Under the pieces are notes generated by a model. It made no database searches, had not been told where the DNA came from, and saw nothing but the letters and a program-made list of their open reading frames with translations. This document shows positions 9,167 through 17,442 of a stretch of 64,000 nucleotides of DNA, one piece after another. This stretch comes from Rhodococcus rhodnii (lineage in GTDB: Bacteria; Actinomycetota; Actinomycetes; Mycobacteriales; Pseudonocardiaceae). How positions within the stretch are numbered: the stretch's first letter is position 1; the number at the start of each line of letters is the position of its first letter. Where the stretch lies: the NCBI GenBank assembly GCA_000720375.1, contig JOAA01000021.1, positions 124,001 to 188,000 of the forward strand, in the 5' to 3' direction. The translations under genes were made by a program, and so were the position numbers.

Positions 9167-9253
9167 CGAACCTCCTGTGGTGGTTGCGGCAGTCCGGTGG
9201 CGGCGGTTCACGCAGCATAACCGGGCCGGCAACGCACCAGCAGGAGCCGAACG

Positions 9254-9418
9254 TCAGCCTTTCTCGGCGTCCTCTTGCCGTTTGGCCTCGGCGATCACCT
9301 GACTGGCCAACTCAACGCAGCCGCCGCAGATGTAGACACCCGGCCCGGCGACCAGTTGGGCCACCTTGTCCTGCGACTGCCCGCAAAAGCTGCACGCCAG
9401 CTTCGTCTTTGTACTCAT
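9254..9418 (-). CDS. Stand-alone ClpX-type C4 zinc finger protein
   Basis: A 54-residue ORF starting [16 protein letters not shown]. Cysteines 9, 12, 31 and 34 form CxxC-x18-CxxC, the treble-clef zinc finger of the ClpX N-terminal domain (SFCGKSQxxV...GPxVYICxxCVxL). No AAA ATPase domain follows: the ORF ends DAEKG with a stop at 9256-9254. In ClpX this domain dimerises and recruits substrates and adaptors, so an orphan copy could act as an adaptor or competitor. It sits alone between the oxidoreductase operon and a methyltransferase gene. Gene reality is well supported by the intact motif; the role is inference. Confidence 0.82.
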   Translation of the reverse strand: MSTKTKLACSFCGQSQDKVAQLVAGPGVYICGGCVELASQVIAEAKRQEDAEKG

Positions 9419-9461
9419 GCGCCCAGACTAGGCCCACGCCGCGGCCTCGGTACAGCTAGCG

Positions 9462-10238
9462 CTACGGCTTGCGTGCGACGGCACCGACGAACAGGCGTTG
9501 CATCGCACCCGGCGTGCCGACGCGAGGCTCGTCCGGTCGCCACTCGCCGACCGGCACCAGGCCGGGTCCGAGCAAGACCAGGCCTGGCATGAGGTCGAGG
9601 ATCCGTTCCGCGCTGCGGGGCCAGCCGGTGCCGATTCCGTCGCGGTAGGTCTCGCCCACACGGGCGATCGTGCTTGCCAGTTCGTGCCCAGGGCCGGGAT
9701 CCAACATATGGGCAACAACGACGTAAGACCCTGGGGCCAGGGCGTCGACGTATCGGCTCATCGTGAGCCAAGGGTCGTCGTGGTCCGGTACGTGGTGCAG
9801 AGTCAGCACATGCAACAGGCCCATCGGCTTGCTGAAGTCCAGGTGCTTGCCGACAACCGGGTCGGTCAGCACTCGTTCCGCGTGGCTCATGTTCACGTCG
9901 ATCACGTGCGCGTTGCCCGCCAGGCCTTCCCGGGCACGGGCCAGCACAACGGGATCCACGGACGCGTAGACGACTGAGGTCCCCGGTGGTGCCACGACAT
10001 GGCTGTTGTCGGTGATCGGCAGACGCAGCCCGCAATCCAGCAGTTGGGTGATGCCGGCCTGCCACGTCAGATACCGGACCGCACGACGGAGAAACGCCCG
10101 AGCATCGCGGGCGGCGGCGGGAAAGGCCGGGTCGATTGTGAGCAGGCGGTCGCGGACGGCGCGGTCGGCCGCGAAGTTCTCGCTGCCGCCGAGCATGGCG
10201 TTGTGCACTCGCGTAACGCTCGCACCGTTCGTGTCCAT
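9462..10238 (-). CDS. S-adenosyl methyltransferase (PF04672 family)
   Basis: A 258-residue protein with the actinobacterial pattern of this family: an N-terminal ARVHNAMLGGSENFAADR-like segment, here TRVHNAMLGGSENFAADR, with LLDCGLRLP for the cofactor loop and VVYASVDPVVLARAR for the acidic beta-2 end. The family is expanded in Streptomyces and Pseudonocardiales and often lies near DUF397 or HTH genes; substrates are unknown. It starts only 25 bp from the divergent M20 peptidase gene, with an apparent leaderless promoter. Confidence 0.85.
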   Translation of the reverse strand: MDTNGASVTRVHNAMLGGSENFAADRAVRDRLLTIDPAFPAAARDARAFLRRAVRYLTWQAGITQLLDCGLRLPITDNSHVVAPPGTSVVYASVDPVVLARAREGLAGNAHVIDVNMSHAERVLTDPVVGKHLDFSKPMGLLHVLTLHHVPDHDDPWLTMSRYVDALAPGSYVVVAHMLDPGPGHELASTIARVGETYRDGIGTGWPRSAERILDLMPGLVLLGPGLVPVGEWRPDEPRVGTPGAMQRLFVGAVARKP

Positions 10239-10247
10239 GGCACGTCG

Positions 10248-10257
10248 ACACTAGCCT
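10248..10257. promoter_or_regulatory. Overlapping divergent -10 boxes, leaderless genes
   Basis: ACACTA (10248-10253, read TAGTGT on the minus strand) and TAGCCT (10252-10257, plus strand) overlap by two bases. They lie 9 bp and 6 bp from the ATGs at 10238 and 10264, so transcripts would start at or next to the start codons. Neither gene has a ribosome-binding site. No convincing -35 boxes are visible. Confidence 0.45.
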
Positions 10258-10263
10258 GGGTTG

Positions 10264-11346
10264 ATGGATCTTCTCGCGCCCGCCATGCGGTTGCTTGCGA
10301 TTCCGTCGACCGCGGATCGGCCCGAAGAGTTGCACCGGGCGTTGGAGTTCGTGCTCGACTTCGTCGGGCCGGGCTTCACGGTGGAGCGGTTCGAGTCCAA
10401 CGGCAAACCGAGTGCCCTGCTGTACGCGGGTGCCGAGCGGCGACGATTCCCGGTGATCCTCAACGGTCACCTTGATGTGGTGCCGGGCCGTGTGGACCAG
10501 TTTGTGCCCAGGCTGGAGGGAAATCGGCTGTACGCGAGGGGCGCGCACGACATGAAGGTCGCCGCTCTCACCGAGGCCTTGGTGTTCCGTGAACTCGGCG
10601 CCGAACTGCCGATCGCGCTGCAGCTCGTCACCGACGAGGAGGTCGGTGGGCGGGACGGCACCAAGTACCAGCTCGACCAGGGCGTCGTCGGCGACTTCGT
10701 GATCATCGGGGAACAGAGCGGGCTGCGTCTGGTCACCGAGTCCAAGGGCATTCTGGGCGCGAACCTGCGGGCCACCGGCCGGACCGGGCACAGCGCGTAC
10801 CCGTGGAACGGCGACAACGCCCTGCTCAAGCTCACCCGGAGCATCGACAACTTGCTGGCGAAGTACCCCGTGCCCGCGGCGGAGGCCTGGCAGACCACCG
10901 TCAACGTCGCACGGATCGAGACCGACAACATCGCGCGCAACCAAGTTCCGGCCAGCGCGGAGGCCCGGCTGGACATCCGGTTCCCGCCCGAGGACACCGC
11001 CATCAACGGCCGGACCGACGAGGAGATCATCGAGTACCTGCAGAGCTTCTGCGTGCCCGGGGTGACCGCGACCGTCATCTTCGCCGATCCGCCGCACAAG
11101 GCCGACCGGACCCGGGCGGAAGTCCTCGAGCTCCAGCAAGCCGCGCGCAGCCAGGGCTTCGACGGGGACTTCCTGGTCAAACACGGCGCCGCCGACGGCC
11201 GGTTCTACTACCAGCACGGCATCGACGCGGTGATCTTCGGGATCGGCGGCGACGGCCTGCACGGCCCGCAGGAGTACGTCGACATCACCACCATCGGGCC
11301 CTACTACCAGGCACTTCGGGAGTTCCTGCTGGCGCGCACATACTGA
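10264..11346 (+). CDS. M20 family metallopeptidase/deacylase
   Basis: A 360-residue protein of the ArgE/DapE/ACY1/CPG2 family. The metal ligands are visible: NGHLDVVPG (His69, Asp71), RGAHDMK (Asp96) and TDEEVGG (catalytic and metal Glu125/126), with a C-terminal GDGLHGPQEYVD (His). Such enzymes hydrolyse amide bonds of N-acyl amino acids or dipeptides with two zinc ions; the substrate here is not determinable. The start is ATG 10264, leaderless. The next gene begins 36 bp after the stop. Confidence 0.85.
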   Translation: MDLLAPAMRLLAIPSTADRPEELHRALEFVLDFVGPGFTVERFESNGKPSALLYAGAERRRFPVILNGHLDVVPGRVDQFVPRLEGNRLYARGAHDMKVAALTEALVFRELGAELPIALQLVTDEEVGGRDGTKYQLDQGVVGDFVIIGEQSGLRLVTESKGILGANLRATGRTGHSAYPWNGDNALLKLTRSIDNLLAKYPVPAAEAWQTTVNVARIETDNIARNQVPASAEARLDIRFPPEDTAINGRTDEEIIEYLQSFCVPGVTATVIFADPPHKADRTRAEVLELQQAARSQGFDGDFLVKHGAADGRFYYQHGIDAVIFGIGGDGLHGPQEYVDITTIGPYYQALREFLLARTY

Positions 11347-11381
11347 GCGACTTTGGCCTGGCGGGCCTACGCTCAAGGGCC

Positions 11382-12296
11382 ATGTGGATGTCCTGGCGTG
11401 CAGCGACTGAGCAAGCGTTGTACGCCAAGAACGGCTTCTACCGGCACGTAGGACAACCCGCGCGCCACTTCCGCACTTCGGTGCACGCATCGCCGAGGTT
11501 CGCGGCGGCTTTGCTGAGCCTGATGCCCGACGCTCCCGAGGTCGTCGACATCGGCGCCGGTGACGGCCGCCTGCTGGCCCAACTCGACATCGACGCGCGG
11601 CTGATCGCCGTGGAAAAGGCGCCGCGACCTGCGGAGCTCCCCGGCCGGATCGACTGGGTGGCCGACATCCCCAGCGAGATCACCGGGCTGGTGATCGCCA
11701 ACGAGTGGCTCGACAACGTCCCGGTCGACGTGGTCGAACTGGCGCCGAACGGGCCGCGCCTGGTGGAGGTGACCCGTGATGGCACCGAACGGCTCGGCGA
11801 CCCGCCTGGTGAGGCCGATCTGGCCTGGTTGGAGCGCTGGTGGCCGCTCACCGAGGTCGGCCAGCGCGCCGAAATCGGCCGTCCCCGTGACGAAGCATGG
11901 GCCGACCTGGCCAAACGCGTCCGGCGAGGAGTGGTCGTGGCCGCGGATTACGGGCACACCCTGGAGACTCGACCGTTCCACGGCTCCCTGACCGGCTACC
12001 GAGGTGGTCATCAGGTGGTCCCTGTACCGGACGGGTCGTGCGACATCACCGCGCACGTAGCCCTCGATTCCTGTGCCGCCGCGGTACCGGAGACGGTGCT
12101 GACCACGCAGCGAAATGCGTTGCGAGCCTTGGGAATCCTGGGCGCACGGCCGCCCATTGAGCTCGCCAGGACCGATCCGCCGCGGTATCTGCGTGAACTG
12201 CAGCGAGCGGGCGAGGAAGCCGAGTTGATCGACCGCGACGGACTCGGCTCGTTTGGATGGCTTGTGTACTCGTTGAGTGCAAAGATCGGGCTATGA
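11382..12296 (+). CDS. MidA/NDUFAF7-family SAM-dependent methyltransferase
   Basis: A 304-residue protein with a class I methyltransferase fold. The SAM loop is [15 protein letters not shown] (from about residue 54), with IAVEKAPR for the next acidic strand and the family-typical [22 protein letters not shown]7/MidA enzymes dimethylate one arginine of the 49-kDa subunit (NDUFS2, the NuoD homologue) during complex I assembly. Here the gene overlaps nuoD by ATGA, and nuoD keeps the target-type arginine. A TACGCT -10-like box 8 nt before the ATG (11368-11373) suggests a leaderless transcript that also carries nuoD. Confidence 0.85.
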   Translation: MWMSWRAATEQALYAKNGFYRHVGQPARHFRTSVHASPRFAAALLSLMPDAPEVVDIGAGDGRLLAQLDIDARLIAVEKAPRPAELPGRIDWVADIPSEITGLVIANEWLDNVPVDVVELAPNGPRLVEVTRDGTERLGDPPGEADLAWLERWWPLTEVGQRAEIGRPRDEAWADLAKRVRRGVVVAADYGHTLETRPFHGSLTGYRGGHQVVPVPDGSCDITAHVALDSCAAAVPETVLTTQRNALRALGILGARPPIELARTDPPRYLRELQRAGEEAELIDRDGLGSFGWLVYSLSAKIGL

Positions 12297-13441
12297 GCAC
12301 GGAACGCACTGTCGCGATCGGCTCGGGCGCCACGCACCTCGGCGGCGAGGACATGGTGCTGAACATCGGGCCACAGCACCCGGCGACCCACGGTGTGCTG
12401 CGGCTGCGGCTCATCCTGGACGGCGAGCAGATCTCCGAGGTCGAACCGATCATCGGATATATGCACCGCGGTGCCGAGAAGCTGTTCGAGGTCCGTGACT
12501 ACCGGCAGATCATCGTGCTGGCCAACCGGCACGATTGGTTGTCCGCGTTCGCCAACGAACTCGGCGTCGTGCTGGCCGTCGAACGGATGACCGGGATCGA
12601 GCCGCCCGTGCGCGCGGTGTGGGCGCGGATGCTGCTGGCCGAGCTGAACCGGGTGTTGAACCACTTGATGTTCGTTGGTTCGTATCCGATCGAACTCGGT
12701 GCCATCACACCGATCTTCTACGCGTTCCGCGAGCGCGAGACCCTCCAGGCGGTGATGGAGGAAGTCTCGGGTGGACGGATGCACTACATGTTCAACCGGG
12801 TGGGCGGGCTGAAGGAGGACCTGCCGCTTGGCTGGCTCGACCGGGTGCGTCAGGCCATCGAGGACGTTCGCCGTGGCGCGCGGGAGATCGAGCGGCTCAT
12901 CCGTGACAACGAGATCTTCCACGCCAGGACAAAGGGAATCGGTGTCCTGTCGCGGGAAAACGCTGCCGCGTACGGCGTTTCCGGGCCGATCGCGCGGGCC
13001 AGCGGACTGGATTTCGATCTGCGCAGGGACGAGCCTTATCTCGCGTATGACGAATTGGACGTTCCGGTCGTCACTCGCACCGAGGGCGACTGTCTGGCCC
13101 GGTTCGAGTGTCTGGTCGACCAGATCTACACCTCATTGGACCTTGCCTCGGCGTGCGCGGATCGGCTGTCGCAGTTGCCGCCGGGCCCGATCAACGTGCG
13201 GACACCCAAGATTCTCAAGGCGCCTGCCGGAGAAACGTACGCGTGGACCGAGAACCCGTTGGGGGTCAACGGGTATTACCTGGTGTCGCGCGGTGAGAGG
13301 ACACCGTGGCGGATGAAGCTCCGCTCGGCCTCGTTCAACAACGTGCAGGCGATTCCCGAGCTGATGCGGGGTGCGCTGCTGGCTGACATGATCGCGATCC
13401 TCGGCTCGATGTTCTTTGTGGTCGGCGACATAGACAAGTAG
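12293..13441 (+). CDS. nuoD: NADH-quinone oxidoreductase subunit D (49-kDa homologue)
   Basis: A 382-residue subunit of the complex I peripheral arm that forms part of the quinone site with NuoB. Signatures: [15 protein letters not shown] near the N-terminus, YMHRGAEKL (Arg59 aligns with bovine mature Arg85, the NDUFAF7 target), NRVGG and the C-terminal MRSASFNN...[12 protein letters not shown]. The start ATG lies in the stop of the MidA gene, so the two are translationally coupled. It is separated from the other nuo genes by about 2.6 kb and lies on the opposite strand. The usual neighbours nuoC and nuoE are not adjacent. Confidence 0.93.
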   Translation: MSTERTVAIGSGATHLGGEDMVLNIGPQHPATHGVLRLRLILDGEQISEVEPIIGYMHRGAEKLFEVRDYRQIIVLANRHDWLSAFANELGVVLAVERMTGIEPPVRAVWARMLLAELNRVLNHLMFVGSYPIELGAITPIFYAFRERETLQAVMEEVSGGRMHYMFNRVGGLKEDLPLGWLDRVRQAIEDVRRGAREIERLIRDNEIFHARTKGIGVLSRENAAAYGVSGPIARASGLDFDLRRDEPYLAYDELDVPVVTRTEGDCLARFECLVDQIYTSLDLASACADRLSQLPPGPINVRTPKILKAPAGETYAWTENPLGVNGYYLVSRGERTPWRMKLRSASFNNVQAIPELMRGALLADMIAILGSMFFVVGDIDK

Positions 13442-13443
13442 CG

Positions 13444-13465
13444 CGTCCGTCCACTAGTCCGGACG
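13444..13465 (+). terminator. Weak hairpin after nuoD
   Basis: CGTCCG (13444-13449) pairs with CGGACG (13460-13465) over a 10-nt loop, beginning 3 bp after the nuoD stop. There is no T-run, so it is only a possible factor-assisted terminator. Confidence 0.35.
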
Positions 13466-13567
13466 AGCTAACCGGTCCCAGCCCGGTGATCTGCTCTGTC
13501 CACAAGAGCCCCACGCCACGGCACAACTCGATCTGCTATTTCGCCGGGCAGCGGCCCAGTTTACGTT

Positions 13568-13587
13568 TGCCAGATTTGTATCTGGCA
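13568..13587. promoter_or_regulatory. Inverted repeat upstream of subtilase gene
   Basis: TGCCAGAT (13568-13575) and ATCTGGCA (13580-13587) are perfect 8-bp arms around TTGT, about 70 bp before the protease start. It could be an operator or a structured leader element. The rest of the 215-bp gap between nuoD and the protease gene shows nothing else I can name. Confidence 0.45.
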
Positions 13588-13656
13588 GAGATCGGGTCAG
13601 TCCTCTTTGCCGGGAGACGACACCAAAACGTCTCCACTGGCAAGGGATGGGAGACC

Positions 13657-15009
13657 ATGACGAGTGGATTGACCCGCCGCCTGGCTGTCGCAGGCCTTGG
13701 CGCGGCAATGACCCTGCTGACACTCACGCCGCTGGCCAACGCGGCTCCGCAGTCGAACACCGAGATCATCGTCAAGTTCCGGGACGGTGTGGCGGCCAGG
13801 TCGGGCGCCTTAGCCGCGGCGGACCTGCGGGTGGTCGGCGAGGTTTCCGTTGGCGCTGTTCTGGTTTCACCGAACAAGGCACTCGATGCCAAGGCTACCA
13901 ACGCGTTGCTGGCGTCGCTGAAGGCACGTGGCGACGTCGAGTACGCCGAGGTCAACGGAAGGCTCTACGCCGATCTGACCCCGAACGACCCGATGTATCC
14001 TCAGCAGTGGCACTACTTCGAGGCGACCGCGGGCGCACGCGTGAACACCGCGTGGGACAGCGGCCTGACCGGAGCCGGTGTGCGTGTCGCGGTGATCGAC
14101 ACCGGCCGCACCAACCACACTGAACTGAACTCCCGCTACATCGGCGGCTACGACATGATCACCAACGCGGCCGCCGCACGTGACGGCAACGGCCGTGACG
14201 CCAACGCCCAAGACCAGGGCGACTGGCAAGCAGCGGGCGAATGCGGCGTGGGAATTCCGGCCCGCAACAGCAGCTGGCACGGCACCCACGTATCGGGAAC
14301 CGTTGCCGCTGTTCGTGGCAACGCCGCCGGTGTCGCTGGTGTCGCCCCGGGCGCGCAGATCGTTCCGGTGCGTGTGCTTGGCCGTTGTGGCGGCACGTTC
14401 GCCGACATCATCGACGGCATCACGTGGGCGTCCGGCGGCGCGGTGGCCGGCGTGCCCACCAACCCGAACCCCGCTCGGGTGCTGAACCTGAGCCTCGGTG
14501 GCACCTCCGCCACCTGCCCAGCCGCTCTGCAGGCCGCGATCACCGGTGCCCGCAACCGTGGTTCGGCTGTCGTCGTGTCAGCAGGCAACAGCAACGCCAA
14601 CGCATCCACCGCCACCCCGGCCAACTGCGCGGGAGTGATCACGGTGGCCGCGAGTGACCGCCAGGGCAACCGCGCGGTGTACTCCAACTTCGGTGCGACG
14701 GTGGAAATCACCGCACCGGGCGGCGAAACCTCACCGGCAGCCGCCAACGGCGTTCTGTCCACCCTGAACACCGGCACGACCGTGCCCGGCGCCCAGTCGT
14801 ACGCCTTCTACCAGGGCACCAGCATGGCCGCCCCGCACGTCGCGGGCGTTGTCGCGCTGATGCAACACAAGAAGATCGCCGCAGGCGTGCCTCAACTGAC
14901 ACCCGCACAGGTCCAGGCCGCACTCCGGGCTCGGGCCATGCCCGGCAGCTGCGTCGGCGGATGCGGCATCGGCTTGCTTGACGCACGTGCAAGCGTAGCC
15001 GCCGCCTAA
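13657..15009 (+). CDS. Secreted S8 subtilisin-like serine protease
   Basis: A 450-residue preproprotein. ATG 13657 follows GGGATGGGAG and opens a Sec signal peptide (about 1-30, ending PLANAA); the longer frame from 13486 has no signal-like start. An inhibitor-type propeptide (about 35-105) precedes the catalytic domain. Triad: Asp148 in AVIDTGRTNH, His209 in WHGTHVSGT, Ser390 in GTSMAAPHVAG; the oxyanion Asn is in SAGNSN. Four cysteines suggest disulfides. The stop overlaps the stop of a gene remnant on the other strand. Confidence 0.92.
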   Translation: MTSGLTRRLAVAGLGAAMTLLTLTPLANAAPQSNTEIIVKFRDGVAARSGALAAADLRVVGEVSVGAVLVSPNKALDAKATNALLASLKARGDVEYAEVNGRLYADLTPNDPMYPQQWHYFEATAGARVNTAWDSGLTGAGVRVAVIDTGRTNHTELNSRYIGGYDMITNAAAARDGNGRDANAQDQGDWQAAGECGVGIPARNSSWHGTHVSGTVAAVRGNAAGVAGVAPGAQIVPVRVLGRCGGTFADIIDGITWASGGAVAGVPTNPNPARVLNLSLGGTSATCPAALQAAITGARNRGSAVVVSAGNSNANASTATPANCAGVITVAASDRQGNRAVYSNFGATVEITAPGGETSPAAANGVLSTLNTGTTVPGAQSYAFYQGTSMAAPHVAGVVALMQHKKIAAGVPQLTPAQVQAALRARAMPGSCVGGCGIGLLDARASVAAA

Positions 15010-15090
15010 TCCAGGGGAAGTAGGGTGTGGTTGATGGTCTGCAACTGGCCGTCAACCACATCCATCAGCCAGCGGCCATCGACAAGCAGG
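15006..15090 (-). pseudogene. 3' remnant of a duplicated cold-shock-like gene
   Basis: The minus strand here encodes a C-terminal fragment ending VVDGQLQTINHTLLPLD, which aligns over about 26 residues without gaps to the C-terminus of the intact gene at 15816-16016 (VVDGRVEAINHIALPLD). The TAG stop overlaps the protease TAA exactly as the intact copy's TAG overlaps the VapC TAA. Upstream of about 15090 the similarity ends and the toxin-antitoxin cassette begins. The right limit is approximate. Confidence 0.65.
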
Positions 15091-15103
15091 GCTGGGGTAG
15101 TGT

Positions 15104-15129
15104 GTAATACGTGGTAGACGTAATACGTG
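15104..15129 (+). promoter_or_regulatory. Direct-repeat operator of the toxin-antitoxin module
   Basis: GTAATACGTG occurs at 15104-15113 and again at 15120-15129, a 16-bp spacing, just before the antitoxin start at 15147. AbrB/MazE-type antitoxins commonly bind repeats over their own promoter, so an autoregulatory operator is likely. Confidence 0.5.
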
Positions 15130-15146
15130 TCGCAGAGGAGGTCGGT

Positions 15147-15374
15147 GTGCGGCTCAACAGCAAAGGACAGGTCACCATCCCTGCCGCGCTCCGGGAGAAG
15201 TATCACCTCCGCGAAGGCGACGAGGTCGAAGTCGTTGAGGACGGCAACAGCCTCCGCATCGTCCGAAGCGAAAGCGGCGAGACTCGCGGCCGTCGCCTCG
15301 CTCGAGGAATGCGAGGGCGGGCGACGACCAAGCTGAGTACAGATGAATTGATGGAACTCCTACGTGGTGACTGA
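15147..15374 (+). CDS. AbrB/MazE-like antitoxin (VapB type)
   Basis: A 75-residue protein from GTG 15147, preceded by GGAGG at 15137-15141. The in-frame GTG at 15111 (87 residues) lacks a ribosome site and overlaps the repeats. The SpoVT/AbrB swapped-hairpin fold is clear: VRLNSKGQVTIPAALREKYHLREGDEVEVV is the classical looped-hinge pattern, given here only in outline (residues 1-35). The C-terminal part, to LSTDELMELLRGD, would wrap the toxin. The stop overlaps the toxin gene start. Confidence 0.85.
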   Translation: MRLNSKGQVTIPAALREKYHLREGDEVEVVEDGNSLRIVRSESGETRGRRLARGMRGRATTKLSTDELMELLRGD

Positions 15375-15819
15375 CCGGCGTTTCCACGTGGTCGCTCCCG
15401 ACCACGGCTCGATCGTGACAATGGTCGACACATGCGTCCTGCTTGACGTGCTCACCGACGATCCACAGTGGGCTGACTGGTCGGAGGACGCCATCGCAAC
15501 CGCAAGGGACACAGGCGACCTCGTGATCAACCCGATCATCTACGCCGAGGTCTCGGCAGGCTTCGACACGATCGAAGACCTCGATGAGGCGCTACCGACC
15601 ACGGACTTCACCCGTGAACCTCTGCCCTACCAAGCAGGGTTTCTAGCATCACGGGCTTTTGTGGCATACCGCCGACGCGGCGGCGCACGACGCTCACCTC
15701 TTCCCGACTTTTACATCGGCGCGCACGCGGCAGTCAACAACTACAGGTTGCTCACGCGTGACACCGACCGGTTCCGTACTTATTTCCCCAAACTGGAACT
15801 GATCACGCCTGAGTCCTAA
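15364..15819 (+). CDS. vapC: VapC-like PIN-domain toxin RNase
   Basis: 151 residues from GTG 15364, which overlaps the antitoxin stop. ATG 15421 (132 residues, MVDTCVLLDVL) is an equally plausible start because PIN domains usually begin there. The acidic metal site is visible: Asp in MVDTCVLLD, Glu in IIYAEVSAGF, Asp in LPDFYIGAHA and Asp in TRDTDRF. PIN toxins are Mg-dependent endoribonucleases held inactive by their cognate antitoxin. The TAA stop overlaps the TAG of the convergent small gene. Confidence 0.85.
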   Translation: MVTDRRFHVVAPDHGSIVTMVDTCVLLDVLTDDPQWADWSEDAIATARDTGDLVINPIIYAEVSAGFDTIEDLDEALPTTDFTREPLPYQAGFLASRAFVAYRRRGGARRSPLPDFYIGAHAAVNNYRLLTRDTDRFRTYFPKLELITPES

Positions 15820-16016
15820 TCCAGCGGAAGTGCGATGTGGTTGATGGCCTCGACACGGCCATCAACCACACGCATGACCACCCGTTGGCCGAGCCGCAGC
15901 ATTCGCAGACCGCTGCGGTCGAACGCTGAGGCGTCAAAGGAGAGCTGACGGCCGTCGTCAAGCAGAACTGTGCCGCTGCGGGTTTCGGGCGAATACGTCG
16001 CCACGGTTGCCTGCAT
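15816..16016 (-). CDS. Small cold-shock-domain-like protein, last gene of nuo operon
   Basis: A 66-residue OB-fold-like protein, MQATVATYSPETRSGTVLLD at the start, then LSFDASAFDRSGLR and LGQRVVMRV. This is the divergent cold-shock-like family common in actinobacteria (compact beta barrel, RNP motifs poorly kept). The ATG (16016-16014) is one base past the nuoN stop (16020-16018), so it is translated from the nuo transcript. A truncated relative lies at 15006-15090. Function unknown; nucleic acid binding is a guess from the fold. Confidence 0.72.
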   Translation of the reverse strand: MQATVATYSPETRSGTVLLDDGRQLSFDASAFDRSGLRMLRLGQRVVMRVVDGRVEAINHIALPLD

Positions 16017-16017
16017 G

Positions 16018-17442
16018 TCAGCCTCCCAGGGAAATGCCGAGGACGAGCTGCGGGGCAAAGGACACCAGCACTGTCCCCACGGCGGCGACTCCGATGGCGG
16101 CGCCGACTGGGCGGGCGATGCGGCCGAATGTGGCGCCTTGCGGCAATGGCGCGAACAACCTGGTTGCCCACGTGAGGTAATAGAAGAGGCCGATCACGGT
16201 GTTGACGGCCATGATCACCGCCAGCCAGCCGTAGCCACCGAGGATCGTGCCCTGGAAGACCACGATCTTGGCGAACAGACCGGCCAGGCCAGGCGGCAAA
16301 CCCGCAAGGCACGCAAGGAAAAACGCCAACGCCACGGCCGTCAGCGGATGCGTACGGGCCAGACCGCGGTAATCATCCAGCGCTCCCCCGCCGTGGTCGC
16401 CGATCCACCCGACGACCGAAATCACGGCGAACACGCCGATGTTCATCACCGCGTAGATGGCGACATAGCCGATCGTGGCCGCGACCAGCTCATCCAGAGG
16501 CGCACCGCCGCCAGCCGCGCCAAGCGGTGCGAGCATGTACCCGGCCTGGGCGATCGAGGACCACGCCAACAACCGCATCGCGGTCTTCTGGCGCAACGCG
16601 ACGAGGTTGCCGACGGTCATCGACACGGCCGCGAGCACAGCGACCAGCGGCCCCCACACCGCGGCAAACGGTCCAAAAGCGATAGTCAGGACCAACGCCA
16701 GGCCAGCGAATCCCGCGGCTTTGGAGATCACGGACAAGAACGCGGCCACCGCCACCGGCGAGCCCTGATACGTGTCCGGCGCCCAGAAGTGGAACGGCAC
16801 CGCGGACACCTTGAACCCGAACCCGACCAGCACAAGCACCACGCCAACCCCGGCGACGGATTCCAAAGGGGACGGTGTGGCCAGCACCGCGCCGATCCGG
16901 TCGAGAAACAGCGACCCCGTGGCACCGTAAACCAGGCTGATGCCGAACAGCATCACCGCGGTCGACACCACCGACACCAGGAACATCTTCACCCCGGCCT
17001 CGGACGACCGGCCGTCGTAGCGCCGCAAAGCCACCAGTGCGAACAACGGCAGCGACACGACCTCCAGTGAAACCAGCAAAGTCACCAGATCCCGGCCTGC
17101 GGCCAACGTCAACGCACCCGACATCGCCGCCAGGGTCAGGAAGTGGAACTCCCCCGCCGGCAATCGGGTGTCCCGGACTTCCACCTGGGCCATCAACAAC
17201 ACCACGAGTCCCGCGATCAGCATCACGGTCTGGAACAGCAACGTGAAGTCATCAACCACAAAGGAGCATGAACCGTCCACACAGAACGTCCGACGTGGAT
17301 CGCCAGTCAACAGCACGACCTCGAACGCACCAGCCAAGACCAGGCCTACGAAAGCCGCATAGCGCAGGAACAACGCGGCGAGGCCGCACAGAGCCAGGAT
17401 CAACGGCGGCGCGATCGCCAGGTAGTCGACGGTTTGGACCAT
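16018..17442 (-). CDS. nuoN: NADH-quinone oxidoreductase subunit N
   Basis: A 474-residue antiporter-like proton-pumping subunit of the membrane arm. ATG 17442-17440 overlaps the nuoM stop as TGATG; a GTG one codon upstream (17445) is an alternative. Typical motifs: LVSLEVVSLPLFALVAL, the SSEAGVKMF lysine helix, PFHFWAPDTYQGSP and LRLLAWSSIAQAGYML. Conserved Glu and Lys of the half-channels are present. It is followed immediately by the small cold-shock-like gene. Confidence 0.93.
   Translation of the reverse strand: MVQTVDYLAIAPPLILALCGLAALFLRYAAFVGLVLAGAFEVVLLTGDPRRTFCVDGSCSFVVDDFTLLFQTVMLIAGLVVLLMAQVEVRDTRLPAGEFHFLTLAAMSGALTLAAGRDLVTLLVSLEVVSLPLFALVALRRYDGRSSEAGVKMFLVSVVSTAVMLFGISLVYGATGSLFLDRIGAVLATPSPLESVAGVGVVLVLVGFGFKVSAVPFHFWAPDTYQGSPVAVAAFLSVISKAAGFAGLALVLTIAFGPFAAVWGPLVAVLAAVSMTVGNLVALRQKTAMRLLAWSSIAQAGYMLAPLGAAGGGAPLDELVAATIGYVAIYAVMNIGVFAVISVVGWIGDHGGGALDDYRGLARTHPLTAVALAFFLACLAGLPPGLAGLFAKIVVFQGTILGGYGWLAVIMAVNTVIGLFYYLTWATRLFAPLPQGATFGRIARPVGAAIGVAAVGTVLVSFAPQLVLGISLGG

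Noticed and set aside
9415..11490. 691-codon minus-strand ORF across the M20 and methyltransferase genes
   Set aside because: Spans two clear genes on other frames and the methyltransferase in the same strand but another frame; no domain.
15006..15206. A 66-codon minus ORF as an intact gene
   Set aside because: Only its last 26 codons resemble the small cold-shock-like family; the upstream part is the antisense of the antitoxin gene. Called a remnant instead.
15364..15819. Prophage or transposon around the toxin-antitoxin pair
   Set aside because: No integrase, transposase or inverted terminal repeats nearby; only the duplicated gene end is seen.
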